Assembly: GCA_902476475.1 (NCBI GenBank) | Contig: CABSDO010000032.1 | Location: 1-19,708, forward strand | From: an uncultured Collinsella sp. | GTDB lineage: Bacteria > Actinomycetota > Coriobacteriia > Coriobacteriales > Coriobacteriaceae | Direction of reading: 5' to 3' | Length of the DNA: 19,708 nt | Shown: piece after piece, positions 13,436-19,708 of the stretch | How the letters are laid out: each line of letters opens with the position of its first letter | How positions within the stretch are numbered: the stretch's first letter is position 1 | Translations under genes and position numbers: made by a program | The notes under the pieces: model-generated | What the model saw: the letters and a program-made list of their open reading frames with translations, nothing else | Database searches by the model: none | Told to the model about the DNA's origin: nothing

Positions 13436-13792
13436 ATGCACGAGGTTGGCATTGTCAACGGCATACTCGATACAGTGATTCGCGCGGCGCGTGGGGCGGG
13501 GGCCTCGCGCGCCGTTTTGGTAACGCTGCGTATCGGGGATATGACCGAGGTCGTGCGCGAGGCGCTTGACTTTGCGTGGGAGACGTTTCGCGACGAGGAC
13601 CCGCTCACGCGCGGCTGCGAGCTTGCCGTGGAGGAAGTCCATCCACAAAGCGAGTGTCTGGACTGCGGCAAGGTCTTTGAGCACGATCGCTTTCACTGTC
13701 GCTGTCCCCAGTGTGGTGGTGCCAACGTGCGCCTACTGCACGGCCGCGAGCTCGATATCGCGAGTATCGAAATCGAAACCCCCGACGATTAG
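13436..13792 (+). CDS. hypA: hydrogenase/urease nickel incorporation protein HypA
   Basis: The 118-residue metallochaperone helps insert nickel into [NiFe]-hydrogenases together with HypB. The invariant MHE N-terminus supplies the nickel site. The zinc domain carries two CxxC pairs, C74/C77 and C90/C93, with an extra C88 between them. The C-terminal GRELDIASIEIE segment is typical of the family. GAGGAG lies nine bases before the ATG, inside the end of tatC, and only six bases separate the two genes. hypB follows after 55 bases. No other hyp or hydrogenase genes lie in the window, so the client enzyme is encoded elsewhere. Confidence 0.95.
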   Translation: MHEVGIVNGILDTVIRAARGAGASRAVLVTLRIGDMTEVVREALDFAWETFRDEDPLTRGCELAVEEVHPQSECLDCGKVFEHDRFHCRCPQCGGANVRLLHGRELDIASIEIETPDD

Positions 13793-13847
13793 CCCGCTAG
13801 CCATCTAGTGATGGGGTATAAAGGGGCCAAAGTAAGGAGCGCTAAGT

Positions 13848-14531
13848 ATGGCCGAGAAAACGATTGATATCGCGTCGCCGATTCTGTCGCGCAACGAGCG
13901 CCTGGCAGATCAGCTGCGTCAGCGATTTAATGAGACAAACACCTATGTGATCAATGTGCTGTCGAGCCCAGGTTCGGGCAAGACCACCATGATCCTGGGC
14001 ACCAACGAGCGCCTGCGCGACAAGGCTGGCCTGCGCTGTGCCGTCATTGAGGGCGATATCGCCTCGGATGTCGACGCCATCACCATGAAGGAAGCCGGTA
14101 TGCCCGCCATCCAGATCAACACGGGCGGCCTGTGCCACCTTGAGGGCAACATGATCATGGAGGCTGTCGATGCGTTCGACCAGGCCGTCGGTCTGGAGAA
14201 CATCGACGTCATCTTTATCGAAAATGTGGGCAACCTGGTCTGCCCGGTCGATTTTGACCTGGGCGAGAACCTGTCCATCATGATCCTCTCGGTGCCTGAG
14301 GGCAACGACAAGCCCATCAAGTATCCGGGCATCTTCCAACATGCCGGCGCGCAGCTGCTCAACAAGGTCGACGTGGCCCCGGCTTTCGATTTTGACATGG
14401 ATAGGTATACTAAGACACTCGATGACCTCAATCCGCAGGCGCCGCGGTTTGCCGTGAGCGCGCGCAAGGGCGAGGGCATGGATGCCTGGTGCGATTGGCT
14501 CATCGGGCAGATCGAGCAAGCAAGGGCGTAA
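13848..14531 (+). CDS. hypB: hydrogenase nickel incorporation GTPase HypB
   Basis: The 227-residue SIMIBI-class GTPase drives nickel delivery to [NiFe]-hydrogenase with HypA. The Walker A motif is SSPGSGKTT (residues 39-47). The metal-binding Cys-His pair of the G domain is in GGLCHLEG (C96, H97). ENVGNLVCP and NKVDV, the latter for guanine recognition, follow in order. Neither the N-terminal CxxCGC nickel site nor a His-rich stretch is present, so this is a short form. AAGGAG eight bases before the ATG marks the start. In the 55-base gap after hypA there is a small hairpin (CCATC/GATGG at 13801-13814) and a TATAAA at 13817-13822, so a separate promoter is possible but not shown. Confidence 0.95.
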   Translation: MAEKTIDIASPILSRNERLADQLRQRFNETNTYVINVLSSPGSGKTTMILGTNERLRDKAGLRCAVIEGDIASDVDAITMKEAGMPAIQINTGGLCHLEGNMIMEAVDAFDQAVGLENIDVIFIENVGNLVCPVDFDLGENLSIMILSVPEGNDKPIKYPGIFQHAGAQLLNKVDVAPAFDFDMDRYTKTLDDLNPQAPRFAVSARKGEGMDAWCDWLIGQIEQARA

Positions 14532-14585
14532 ATCGGCCGCCACACGGGCGGGCGTAGCCGCAGAGACACGAGATAGGAGCCTCTT

Positions 14586-17159
14586 TTGAAGCTCATCATC
14601 GCCGAGAAAAACGACGCCGCGCGGCAGATCGCCGAGCGTCTGTCCACGGGCAAACCCAAAAAGGACAAGGTGTACAACACCGCCATTTACCGTTTTGAGT
14701 GGAAGGGCGAGGAGTGCGTGACGATCGGTCTTGCCGGTCACATCCTTGCGCCCGATTTTTGCGACAGCGTGCTGTTCGATAAAAAGCTGGGCTGGTATTC
14801 GGTTACTGAGGACGGCGAGATGCTGCCGGCCGACATGCCCGATGGCCTGGCGCGCCCGCCCTATGACACCAAGCGCAAGCCGTTTCTTGCCGACGGTATC
14901 TCCATCAAGGGCTGGAAGCTTGAGAGTCTGCCCTACCTCACCTGGGCACCCGTCATTAAGCTGCCGGCCGAGAAGGAGCTCATCCGCTCGCTCAAGAACC
15001 TCGCCAAAAAGTCCGACAGCGTCATCATCGCTACGGACTTCGATCGCGAGGGCGAGCTGATCGGTTCGGACGCCCTCAACAAGGTGCGCGAGGTGGCGCC
15101 GGACCTGCCGGTTGCCCGCGCCCAGTATTCTTCGTTTACCAAGGCCGAGATCACGCAGGCCTTCGATAACCTCGTCTCGCTCGACCAGAATCTGGCCGAC
15201 GCCGGCGAGAGCCGCCAGCATATCGACCTCATCTGGGGCGCGGTGCTCACGCGCTACCTGACGCTCGCCAAGTTCGGCGGCTTTGGCAACGTGCGCTCTG
15301 CCGGCCGCGTGCAGACGCCGACGCTCGCCCTAGTGGTCGAGCGCGAGCGCGAGCGCATGGCGTTTGTGCCCGAGGACTATTGGCAGATTCGCGGCATGGG
15401 TGCCGCGCAGGGCGCTGCCGAGGACGATCGCTTTAAGATCGCGCACAAGACGGCGCGCTTTACCGACAAAGATGCCGCCGAGACGGCGTACGGCCACGTC
15501 GACGGCGCCACGACGGCAACCGTCGCTGCGGTGACCAAGCGCTCGCGCAAGCAGCAGCCGCCCACGCCATTTGCGACGACCTCGCTGCAGGCTGCCGCCG
15601 CGGCCGAGGGCATCTCGCCTGCGCGTACCATGCGCATCGCCGAATCCCTCTACATGGCGGGCCTCATCAGCTACCCGCGTGTCGACAACACCGTGTACCC
15701 CGCGACGCTCGACCTGGGCGCCGTGGTGAGCGATCTGGCAAAGATCAACCCGGCGCTGGCGCCCGTGTGCAAAAAGGTGCTCGCCGGTCCCATGAAGCCC
15801 ACGCGCGGCAAGGTTGAGACCACCGACCACCCTCCGATCTATCCCACGGGCGAGGGCGATCCGTCCACGCTCGACGGCGGCCAGCGCAAGCTCTACGACC
15901 TTATCGCCCGTCGCTTCCTGGCGACGCTCATGGGCCCCGCGACCATCGAGAACACCAAGCTCGAGCTCGACGTCAACGGCGAGCCGTTCGTGGCCTCGGG
16001 CGACGTGCTCGTGACTCCGGGCTTCCGCGAGGCCTATCCGTACGGCCTTAAGCGCGACGAGCAGATGCCGCCGCTGGAGCAGGGCGATACGGTCGACGTG
16101 TTCGACATTAAGCTCGAGGCCAAGCAGACCGAGCCGCCCGCGCGCTACAGCCAGGGCAAGCTCGTGCAGGAGATGGAAAAGCGCGGCCTGGGCACCAAGT
16201 CCACGCGCGCGAGCATCATCGAGCGCCTGTACGCCGTGCGCTACCTCAAAAACGATCCCGTGGAGCCGAGCCAGCTGGGTATCGCCATCATCGACGCGCT
16301 GACGCAGTTTGCCCCGCGCATCACGAGCCCCGATATGACCAGCGAGCTCGACGGCGACATGACCCGCGTGGAGCGCGGCGAGGATACCGAAGAGCATGTC
16401 GTGGCGCACTCGCGCGCACTGCTGGCCGGCGTGCTCGACGAGCTGCTCAAGCACACGCAGGAGCTGGGCGACGCCATCAGTGATGCCGTCACGGCCGATG
16501 CGCGCGTGGGCGCCTGCCGCAAGTGCGGCAAGGACCTGGTTATGAAGACGAGCGCCAAGACCCGCGGCAGCTTTATTGGCTGCATGGGCTGGCCCGACTG
16601 CGATGTGACCTATCCGGTGCCGAGCGGCGTCAAGGTGAGCCCGCTCGAGGGCGAGGCGGCCGTGTGTCCCGAGTGCGGCGCGCCGCGCATCAAGTGCCAG
16701 CCGTTCCGCCAGAAGGCCTTCGAGATTTGCGTGAACCCGACGTGCCCCACCAACTACGAGCCCGACCTTAAGGTGGGCGAGTGCAAGGTGTGTGCCGAGG
16801 CCGGACGCCATGGCGACCTGATCGCGCATAAGAGCGAAAAGAGCGGCAAGCGCTTTATCCGCTGCACCAACTACGACGATTGCGGCGTGAGCTATCCGCT
16901 GCCGGCGCGCGGCAAGCTCGAGGCGACGGGCGAGACCTGCCCCGAGTGCGGCGCTCCCATCGTGGTGGTCAACACGGCGCGCGGCCCGTGGCGTATCTGC
17001 GTCAACATGGACTGCCCGACCAAGGAAAAGAAGCCCGCCCGCGGTCGCAAGACTGCGACCAAGGCGAGCACGGCCAAGAAGACGACGGCCAAGAAGACGA
17101 CCGCTAAGAAGACCACGACCAAGAAGTCGACTGCCAAGAAAGCAACCGCCGACAAGTAA
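14586..17159 (+). CDS. type IA DNA topoisomerase, archaeal topoisomerase I-like
   Basis: The 857-residue enzyme relaxes negatively supercoiled DNA or decatenates it by single-strand passage. The TOPRIM domain starts at the N-terminus, with E7 in LIIAEK and D151, D153, E155 in TDFDREGE. The catalytic tyrosine is Y363 in ISYPRVDNTVYP, where most relatives have RTD. The sequence style (MKLIIAEK, SYPRxDNTVYP) is closer to archaeal-type topoisomerase I than to E. coli TopA. Four Cys-rich zinc clusters begin near C644, C694, C733 and C785, and the last 40 residues are a Lys/Thr/Ala repeat (TAKKT units) likely to bind DNA. The start is TTG at 14586, six bases after AGGAG and directly before the conserved KLIIAEK. 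It sits alone between hypB and a strong terminator. Confidence 0.93.
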   Translation: MKLIIAEKNDAARQIAERLSTGKPKKDKVYNTAIYRFEWKGEECVTIGLAGHILAPDFCDSVLFDKKLGWYSVTEDGEMLPADMPDGLARPPYDTKRKPFLADGISIKGWKLESLPYLTWAPVIKLPAEKELIRSLKNLAKKSDSVIIATDFDREGELIGSDALNKVREVAPDLPVARAQYSSFTKAEITQAFDNLVSLDQNLADAGESRQHIDLIWGAVLTRYLTLAKFGGFGNVRSAGRVQTPTLALVVERERERMAFVPEDYWQIRGMGAAQGAAEDDRFKIAHKTARFTDKDAAETAYGHVDGATTATVAAVTKRSRKQQPPTPFATTSLQAAAAAEGISPARTMRIAESLYMAGLISYPRVDNTVYPATLDLGAVVSDLAKINPALAPVCKKVLAGPMKPTRGKVETTDHPPIYPTGEGDPSTLDGGQRKLYDLIARRFLATLMGPATIENTKLELDVNGEPFVASGDVLVTPGFREAYPYGLKRDEQMPPLEQGDTVDVFDIKLEAKQTEPPARYSQGKLVQEMEKRGLGTKSTRASIIERLYAVRYLKNDPVEPSQLGIAIIDALTQFAPRITSPDMTSELDGDMTRVERGEDTEEHVVAHSRALLAGVLDELLKHTQELGDAISDAVTADARVGACRKCGKDLVMKTSAKTRGSFIGCMGWPDCDVTYPVPSGVKVSPLEGEAAVCPECGAPRIKCQPFRQKAFEICVNPTCPTNYEPDLKVGECKVCAEAGRHGDLIAHKSEKSGKRFIRCTNYDDCGVSYPLPARGKLEATGETCPECGAPIVVVNTARGPWRICVNMDCPTKEKKPARGRKTATKASTAKKTTAKKTTAKKTTTKKSTAKKATADK

Positions 17160-17186
17160 CGGCGCAGTCGGAACATTGACTAAAAC

Positions 17187-17225
17187 AAAAACGAGCGAGG
17201 ACCTCAAAATCCTCGCTCGTTTTTT
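17187..17225 (+). terminator. rho-independent terminator of the topoisomerase gene
   Basis: A perfect 15-bp stem (17187-17201 with 17210-17224, loop CCTCAAAA) begins with AAAA and ends in six T residues (17220-17225). It lies 27 bases after the stop codon. Confidence 0.95.
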
Positions 17226-17227
17226 AT

Positions 17228-17285
17228 CCGGCAGTTAGGGACGTTTCTTTTCTGCCGGCAGTTTAGGAACGTCCCTAACTGCCGG
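17228..17285. repeat. palindromic intergenic repeat, copy A
   Basis: The 58-nt element folds into a 21-bp stem (17228-17248 with 17265-17285, one wobble). The loop itself contains the palindrome CTGCCGGCAG (17252-17261). It aligns without gaps to 18339-18396 with about seven differences. It lies between the topoisomerase terminator and the 3' end of the minus-strand zinc-ribbon gene, 18 bases from that stop codon. The shape is that of a REP-like or small MITE-like element. No transposase is in the window. Confidence 0.85.
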
Positions 17286-17303
17286 CTCGGGAACGACAAA
17301 GCG

Positions 17304-18278
17304 CTAGTTCACTTCGACGGGTTTGGCGCCGGGATAGCGCTCCTCAAAGTCTAGGCGGTACTTATTGTCATTGGTGCCCGCCACGTTGTCGCGTGCCAGC
17401 GGCGCCACGATTTCGTCCTTATGGTCCGCGGGCTTTGCGTACTTTAGGCTGATCTCCCAGGCATCGCAGATCGCGTCGATGCGGTTGTCCAGGTCGTCAT
17501 ACAGGGCAACGATGTCTTTCCAGGAACTGTAGTTCTTAGAGCTCATGGGGACGTCCAGGGCCTCGACGATATCGTAGTACTGCTCGATGGTGTCTTCCGT
17601 GCGCTCGGCGACGTCGGCGAGATTTTGACGGGTGGTACGGTCCTCTTCCAGATAGCTGCCATTGAAGGCCTGCGCGCAGGCGCGGACCTGGCTATCGAGA
17701 TCTTCGAGTAGGTCGTAGTACTCGCTCAGACGACGGTAGAGGTTCTGCTCGGAGAGGGTTGCTTCGCCGTCATCATCGTCGTCGTCATCGTAGAGGCTAT
17801 TGGGGTCGTCGAGAGGCTTAAGGTCGTCGGCGTCGACATCATGGTGCAGCTTGGTAACCTCGGCGGTCGTCTGCGTGGCGGAGTTGTCGAACGGCTTGAT
17901 CACAAAGAAAATGACCAGGGCGATGATGATTGCCACCAGCACAACGATAACGGCGATAAGCGCCCTGGTGGCGCTCTTTTTTGCGGCGGGGGCCTGCGGT
18001 GAATCAGACGCGTACGCAGACGCCGGTTGCTGTTGGGCCGGGGTGCCCGCGACAGGTATGCGCTGCGTCGTCTCAACCGCTGCGGGGTCGGCAGCGGGGT
18101 CGGGGCGATAGGCGAGGGAGTCGTCCGGTTTGGTTTGTGGCGTATCGAGGGAGCCGGTCTGCTCAAACGCGGGTTGGCCATTGCTTGCAGTTGTTTGCTC
18201 AACGGGTGCACCGCATGAGGTGCAGAATTTGGCATCATCTGCAAGAAGCTTGCCGCACGAGGCGCAATACCGAGACAT
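17304..18278 (-). CDS. zinc-ribbon membrane protein of unknown function
   Basis: I do not recognise a specific function. The 324-residue protein begins with a short zinc ribbon with C5/C8 and C19/C22 (YCASCGK, FCTSCGA). A Pro/Gln/Ala-rich linker to about residue 100 comes next, then a single transmembrane helix at about 106-128 (ALIAVIVVLVAIIIALVIFF), a run of seven aspartates at 164-170, and a helical, acidic C-terminal domain (about 175-324). The ribbon is expected in the cytoplasm and the C-terminal domain outside. Such architectures occur in many Gram-positive bacteria with unknown roles. The ATG at 18278 is chosen because AAAGGAG is five bases upstream. The GTG six codons earlier (18296) would put that site inside the gene. 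It is flanked by two palindromic repeat copies. Confidence 0.85.
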   Translation of the reverse strand: MSRYCASCGKLLADDAKFCTSCGAPVEQTTASNGQPAFEQTGSLDTPQTKPDDSLAYRPDPAADPAAVETTQRIPVAGTPAQQQPASAYASDSPQAPAAKKSATRALIAVIVVLVAIIIALVIFFVIKPFDNSATQTTAEVTKLHHDVDADDLKPLDDPNSLYDDDDDDDGEATLSEQNLYRRLSEYYDLLEDLDSQVRACAQAFNGSYLEEDRTTRQNLADVAERTEDTIEQYYDIVEALDVPMSSKNYSSWKDIVALYDDLDNRIDAICDAWEISLKYAKPADHKDEIVAPLARDNVAGTNDNKYRLDFEERYPGAKPVEVN

Positions 18279-18315
18279 TGCCGCTCCTTTCGTCACATTT
18301 CAAATCAATACGACG

Positions 18316-18321
18316 ATTATA
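18316..18321 (-). promoter_or_regulatory. -10 box of the zinc-ribbon gene
   Basis: On the minus strand 18321-18316 reads TATAAT, a perfect -10 hexamer, 37 bases before the ATG at 18278. No consensus -35 is visible. The expected -35 position (about 18339-18344) falls in the foot of palindromic repeat copy B. Confidence 0.45.
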
Positions 18322-18339
18322 CCCACCGCCCAAAAAAGC

Positions 18340-18395
18340 CGGTAGTTAGGGACGTTCCTTTTCGGACGGCACTTTAGGAACGTCCCTAACTGTCG
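18340..18395. repeat. palindromic intergenic repeat, copy B
   Basis: CGGTAGTTAGGGACGTTCCT (18340-18359) pairs with 18376-18395 over 20 positions with two G-U wobbles, around a 16-nt loop. It is the same element as the copy at 17228-17285, in the same orientation, and the arms keep pairing despite base changes. It lies upstream of the minus-strand zinc-ribbon gene and immediately left of another small hairpin at 18398. Confidence 0.85.
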
Positions 18396-18397
18396 CC

Positions 18398-18426
18398 TGG
18401 TCATTCAAGAGAGTCCCCAATGGCTA
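18398..18426. repeat. short hairpin repeat related to 9795-9822
   Basis: TGGTCATT (18398-18405) pairs with AATGGCTA (18419-18426) over 8 positions with two G-U wobbles. Its reverse complement aligns with the hairpin at 9795-9822 at about 23 of 29 positions, and the differences in the arms keep pairing. It lies two bases from repeat copy B. Confidence 0.55.
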
Positions 18427-18434
18427 GGTGGAAT

Positions 18435-18463
18435 TTGGGACGCGCCGAGCACTGGGGTATCAT
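18435..18463 (+). promoter_or_regulatory. sigma-70-type promoter of tmk
   Basis: TTGGGA (18435-18440) and TATCAT (18458-18463) are 17 bases apart and match the consensus at four and five of six positions, respectively. Transcription would start near 18470, giving a leader of about 45 nt before the tmk start codon. Confidence 0.6.
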
Positions 18464-18515
18464 GGCTTGGTTGATATATCTGCATTTACGCGCCTTGTAG
18501 GAAGGGACTGCGCCC

Positions 18516-19199
18516 ATGGCTTTTGAGCCCGATCAACATAGCTTTATCACGCTCGAGGGCGTCGATGGCGCCGGCAAGTCCACGCAGGCGCGCCTGCTGG
18601 CCCGCGCGCTCGACCTCGCTGGCTATCAGGTCGTAACTCTGCGCGAGCCGGGCGGCACCGCCATCAGCGAAAAGATTCGCGCCCTGCTGCTCGACCCCGC
18701 CAATACGGCGATGGGCGACACCTGCGAGCTGCTGCTCTACGAGGCTGCGCGTGCCCAGCTGGTGCACGAAGTCATCGCGCCTGCCCTCGCTGCCGGCAAG
18801 GTGGTCCTGTGCGACCGTTTCTACGATTCCACGACCTGCTATCAGGCGTTTGCCGATGGCCTCGACCGTCAGATGGTGCGCGATGCCAACAACCTGGCTG
18901 TCGCCGGTACGCATCCGGCGCTCACGCTCGTCTATCACATCACGCCCGAGCAGGCGGCGCTGCGCATGGCCGCCCGTGGTGCGGCAGACCGCATGGAGGC
19001 CAAGGGCATGGCCTTCCAGGAGCGTGTCTATCAGGGATTTTATGCCATTGCTGCCGAGGAGCCAGACCGCGTAAAGCTCATCGACGCCACCGCGCCCATC
19101 GAGGAGGTCTTCGGGAAGACGGTCGAGCAGGTTCGCGCGTACGGTCTCGACATTCCGCAAGACGCCGTCGTCGCCGCGCTTGCCAAGGAGGCCGAGTAA
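18516..19199 (+). CDS. tmk: thymidylate kinase (dTMP kinase)
   Basis: The 227-residue P-loop kinase phosphorylates dTMP to dTDP with ATP, an essential step in dTTP synthesis. The Walker A motif is GVDGAGKST (residues 15-23). The dTMP-binding LREPGGT motif and the DRFYDST motif (Asp-Arg of the catalytic site) follow in order. The lid region is RMAARGAADRMEAKG. The C-terminus extends past the usual 205-215 residues with a short helical tail. The ATG at 18516 has GGAAGGG about nine bases upstream. One base separates its stop from the next start codon (delta'), so the pair is probably an operon, a pairing common in Gram-positive bacteria. Confidence 0.96.
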   Translation: MAFEPDQHSFITLEGVDGAGKSTQARLLARALDLAGYQVVTLREPGGTAISEKIRALLLDPANTAMGDTCELLLYEAARAQLVHEVIAPALAAGKVVLCDRFYDSTTCYQAFADGLDRQMVRDANNLAVAGTHPALTLVYHITPEQAALRMAARGAADRMEAKGMAFQERVYQGFYAIAAEEPDRVKLIDATAPIEEVFGKTVEQVRAYGLDIPQDAVVAALAKEAE

Positions 19200-19200
19200 C

Positions 19201-19708
19201 ATGGCCCCCGCTCAGGCAAGCCTGCTGGCCAAGCTCGACACCCAACAGCGCGTGCGCGATTTTTTGGCCAACGCCGTCGCCAGCGGCCGCGCATCGCACG
19301 CCTACCTGTTTTTAGGCGCTCCCGGTGCCGGCAAGCTCGATGCCGCATGGGCGCTCGCCCAGGCCTTCCTGTGCGAGCAGGACGGCTGCGGAGCATGCGA
19401 CAGCTGCGTACGCGTTGCTCGGCATACGCATCCTGACGTGCACTATTACACGCCCGAGAGCGCCACAGGCTACCTCATTGCCCAGACCCGCGAGCTGCTC
19501 GATGACGTGCCGCTGGCGCCCATCCGTGCCAAGGCCAAGGTCTACATCATCGATCGTGCCGAGCAACTGCGCGCTAACACCGCCAACGCACTGCTCAAGA
19601 CACTCGAGGAGCCGCCCGAGGGCGTTATGTTTATCTTGCTGGGCACCTCGGCAGACGTGATGCTGCCCACCATCGTGAGCCGCTGCCAGTGCGTGCCGTT
19701 TCGGCTGG
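19201..19708 (+). CDS. holB: DNA polymerase III subunit delta' (partial, runs off the window)
   Basis: The first 169 residues are present; the 3' end is missing at the window boundary. This AAA+ clamp-loader subunit helps load the beta clamp during replication. Visible features are ASHAYLFLGAPGAGK, with a P-loop ending in K45 followed by Leu rather than Ser/Thr. A zinc module follows (C58, C63, C66, C69), then VYIIDRAEQL (Walker B-like region), LLKTLEEPP (131-139) and the SRC motif at 160-162. A degenerate P-loop is normal for delta', which does not need to hydrolyse ATP. The ATG at 19201 follows the tmk stop by one base, so translation is likely coupled. Confidence 0.93.
   Translation, partial: MAPAQASLLAKLDTQQRVRDFLANAVASGRASHAYLFLGAPGAGKLDAAWALAQAFLCEQDGCGACDSCVRVARHTHPDVHYYTPESATGYLIAQTRELLDDVPLAPIRAKAKVYIIDRAEQLRANTANALLKTLEEPPEGVMFILLGTSADVMLPTIVSRCQCVPFRL

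Noticed and set aside
16631..16980. Topoisomerase zinc clusters considered as a separate fused protein
   Set aside because: The reading frame is continuous, and C-terminal zinc clusters are normal in type IA topoisomerases.
17044..17156. Tandem AAGAAGAC-type DNA repeats considered as a separate repeat element
   Set aside because: They are the codons of the Lys/Thr/Ala tail of the topoisomerase, a common protein feature in this family, and remain in frame.
15330..17207. Long minus-strand open frame (625 codons) opposite the topoisomerase
   Set aside because: It runs through the topoisomerase terminator, and the sequence is Arg/Leu/Ala-rich without motifs. It is antisense to a complete enzyme.
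1..19708. CRISPR array, tRNA, rRNA, prophage or insertion-sequence genes
   Set aside because: I looked on both strands and saw no regularly spaced direct repeats, tRNA-like cloverleaf, rRNA segment, integrase or transposase.

Overview
The window is a stretch of G+C-rich bacterial chromosome with tightly packed genes, strong Shine-Dalgarno sites and ordinary housekeeping content. The gene set (MocR/AspT-type aminotransferase, archaeal-type topoisomerase I with a Lys-rich tail, DHH-family pyrophosphatase, cellobiose-type PTS, hypAB, a simple Tat system) and the codon usage suggest a gut actinomycete of class Coriobacteriia, probably Collinsella or a relative. This is inference from style and gene content. 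No rRNA or other taxonomic marker is present.

Region 1 (1-7059) is a sugar-utilisation locus. A GntR/UTRA regulator and a class I mannose-6-phosphate isomerase are read leftwards. Across a 296-bp divergent promoter region lie a GH1 glycosidase and the separate IIC, IIB and IIA subunits of a lactose/cellobiose-type PTS, read rightwards. A ROK sugar kinase follows after three tandem hairpins. Together they form a plausible complete route: import and phosphorylation of a beta-linked disaccharide, cleavage, phosphorylation of the freed hexose by the ROK kinase, and isomerisation of any mannose-6-phosphate.

Region 2 (7060-9825) holds a Mn-dependent inorganic pyrophosphatase with a strong terminator, then a roughly 200-nt structured leader containing an internal terminator, and the Na+/H+ antiporter NhaA. 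A bidirectional terminator and a small hairpin repeat close this unit.

Region 3 (9826-13792) holds an unknown 84-residue protein on the minus strand, an aspartate aminotransferase of the AspT type, a STAS-domain anti-sigma antagonist, and then tatA/B-tatC-hypA in close succession.

Region 4 (13848-19708) holds hypB, a TTG-initiated type IA topoisomerase with four C-terminal zinc clusters, a minus-strand zinc-ribbon membrane protein with a poly-Asp run, thymidylate kinase, and the 5' part of the DNA polymerase III delta' gene, cut by the window end.

The most notable unexplained structure is a set of intergenic palindromic repeats. Two 58-nt copies (17228-17285 and 18340-18395) flank the zinc-ribbon gene. 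Two shorter hairpins (9795-9822 and 18398-18426) resemble each other and share a GGGAC core with the larger copies. A separate 22-bp stem sits in the 5' leader of the GH1 gene. No CRISPR array, tRNA, rRNA, transposase or prophage gene was seen. I did not find a clearly new multi-gene system; the repeats, the nhaA leader and the sugar locus are the best leads.
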